Assembly: GCA_905214265.1 (NCBI GenBank)
Contig: CAJMLQ010000136.1
Coordinates: 1 to 7,469 of the forward strand
Source: an uncultured bacterium
Lineage (GTDB): Bacteria > Bacillota > Clostridia > Oscillospirales > Ruminococcaceae
Length of the DNA: 7,469 nucleotides
Direction: 5' to 3'
This document shows positions 6,487-7,469 of this stretch, one piece after another (position 1 is the stretch's first letter; each line of letters opens with the position of its first letter). The notes beneath the pieces were generated by a model. That model was not told the DNA's origin and did not search any database. It saw nothing but the letters and a program-made list of their open reading frames with translations. The position numbers and the translations under genes were made by a program.

Positions 6487-7469
6487 TTACTCCGTTTTTT
6501 CCCGCAGTGTAATGACCGTCGTATACTCTCCAACCGCCCATGCAAGCACCCGATTTTGACAGTATACCCGAACCGGGACCGTGTACTGGCCCTTTTTCGC
6601 CGTAACCTGTGATAAATCGATGGAAGCGACCAGATCGTCCGACGTCATTGCGCTGATGATCGTGCTGTCTCCAACAATTTTTACATTTTCCAGCAGATTC
6701 ATCGCCAAGACTGCCTCATAACCGGAAGGCACGTTTTCGAAAACGAAGTTGCTCTTGGGAACGGAAAAGGTCTTGGACGTCAGCCCATAAGTCGGGAAGG
6801 TAATGGTGACACTGGTAACATTTTCCGTATTAATGAATCCTGCAGGCAGCGTCACATCCAGGGACATTTCTTTTCCGATATCCACTGTACGGAAATCGAT
6901 GGGCCCCAGAATCACCGAATCCTGATTGTCAACGATGTCATTGGCCGCTGCCACCATAATCGCGTTCTGAGAAAGGGTGTACCGGAGCTTATCCAGCGGA
7001 AAGCCCTTGGGCACATTGACAAACTGCGGCTCCAGCGTCAGCTTCTTGGTCCGGTAGACCGGTACCGTCACTTCCACTGTTCCGGGGTCCACCGACAGAT
7101 GCTCCGATATCACCGCAGCACCGTTTTTGTCCAGCAGCGTAGGCGTCCCGGATACCGTCAGAGAATCTACCAGCTCTCCTTCATTGTCCAGCACCATGAC
7201 ACACCGGTCGATCCGGCTGACCACATTCTGCGGGCCGCTGACCGTGATGGTCTCCAGATCTGCATAGGGCTTTTCCAAAATATAGCCATCGGCCGCACTC
7301 AGCTTTGGCGTCGAGATTTCCAGTGTAAACTGCTTCGTCACGATCTTGTCAAAGGTCAGCGTAACCTCGGTGTTCGACCAGCTGTTGATATTGTAATCCG
7401 CATCCTCCGTCTTTTTGGTCACTTCGATCGGAAGGGTGTAATCTTTGGCCTGATTGACATTATTAAGGG
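6487..7469 (-). CDS. cdaR: YbbR-domain protein, CdaR type, C-terminal part (5' end outside window)
   Basis: The frame is open to the right edge, so 326 C-terminal residues are seen and the N-terminus is missing. The GTG at 7422 is an internal valine (IEVTKK), not a start. The visible part consists of tandem beta-rich YbbR-like repeats: the end of one (to about residue 50), then complete units at about 60-155, 160-255 and 258-326. Each repeat has a GY or GFPL opening, an alternating V/I/T strand pattern and an I-D-L or V-D-V edge. No membrane helix or catalytic motif is seen. In Firmicutes, CdaR is anchored by an N-terminal helix with YbbR repeats outside the membrane; it binds and modulates the diadenylate cyclase CdaA, which makes c-di-AMP. 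The cdaA gene normally lies immediately upstream, here beyond the right edge. The family call is strong; the exact name is inferred, as no cyclase is in view. Confidence 0.82.
   Translation of the reverse strand, partial: LNNVNQAKDYTLPIEVTKKTEDADYNINSWSNTEVTLTFDKIVTKQFTLEISTPKLSAADGYILEKPYADLETITVSGPQNVVSRIDRCVMVLDNEGELVDSLTVSGTPTLLDKNGAAVISEHLSVDPGTVEVTVPVYRTKKLTLEPQFVNVPKGFPLDKLRYTLSQNAIMVAAANDIVDNQDSVILGPIDFRTVDIGKEMSLDVTLPAGFINTENVTSVTITFPTYGLTSKTFSVPKSNFVFENVPSGYEAVLAMNLLENVKIVGDSTIISAMTSDDLVASIDLSQVTAKKGQYTVPVRVYCQNRVLAWAVGEYTTVITLREKTE

Noticed and set aside
1..7469. CRISPR array, tRNA, rRNA or a defence system
   Set aside because: No regularly spaced repeats, no tRNA-like cloverleaf and no recognisable defence protein were found.

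Overview
The window looks like a piece of chromosome from an anaerobic Clostridia-type Firmicute, plausibly a gut Oscillospiraceae or Lachnospiraceae relative. This rests on strong AGGAGG-type ribosome sites, a TTGAAA/TATAAT promoter, a DUF4368-type large serine recombinase, and a YbbR/CdaR-family gene, all typical of that group. The species cannot be fixed from this sequence alone.

Layout. (1) Bases 1-1191, plus strand: the C-terminal two thirds of a large serine recombinase, probably the integration/excision enzyme of a mobile element whose body lies off the left edge. An intrinsic terminator follows (1235-1262). (2) Bases 1308-4199, plus strand: a well-formed promoter, a leader with two inverted repeats, and a two-gene operon. 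The operon encodes a family 2 glycosyltransferase with two C-terminal membrane helices and a polytopic membrane protein that resembles the DUF6020 family and may be a GT-C-type transferase. Together they suggest a lipid-linked sugar donor made on the inside of the membrane and a sugar transfer step on the outside. (3) Bases 4244-4287: a 17-bp stem shared by two convergent transcription units. (4) Bases 4293-6284, minus strand: an ATPase of the hydantoinase A/oxoprolinase family, started at TTG, without a hydantoinase B partner in view. It carries an internal segment resembling a winged helix. (5) Bases 6448-6475: a terminator for the next gene. (6) Bases 6487-7469, minus strand: the C-terminal part of a multi-repeat YbbR-domain protein (CdaR type), whose N-terminus and probable cdaA neighbour lie off the right edge.

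The left part (recombinase and glycosyltransferase operon) appears lower in G+C than the hydantoinase gene. A near-repeat of about 26-29 bases follows both the recombinase gene and the membrane-protein gene. This raises the possibility that the glycosyltransferase operon is mobile-element cargo or sits between two attachment-like sites, but the evidence is weak. I see no CRISPR array, tRNA, rRNA or complete insertion sequence, and no clear undescribed defence or RNA system. The best candidates for something new are the glycosylation pair with its structured leader and the orphan hydantoinase-family ATPase.
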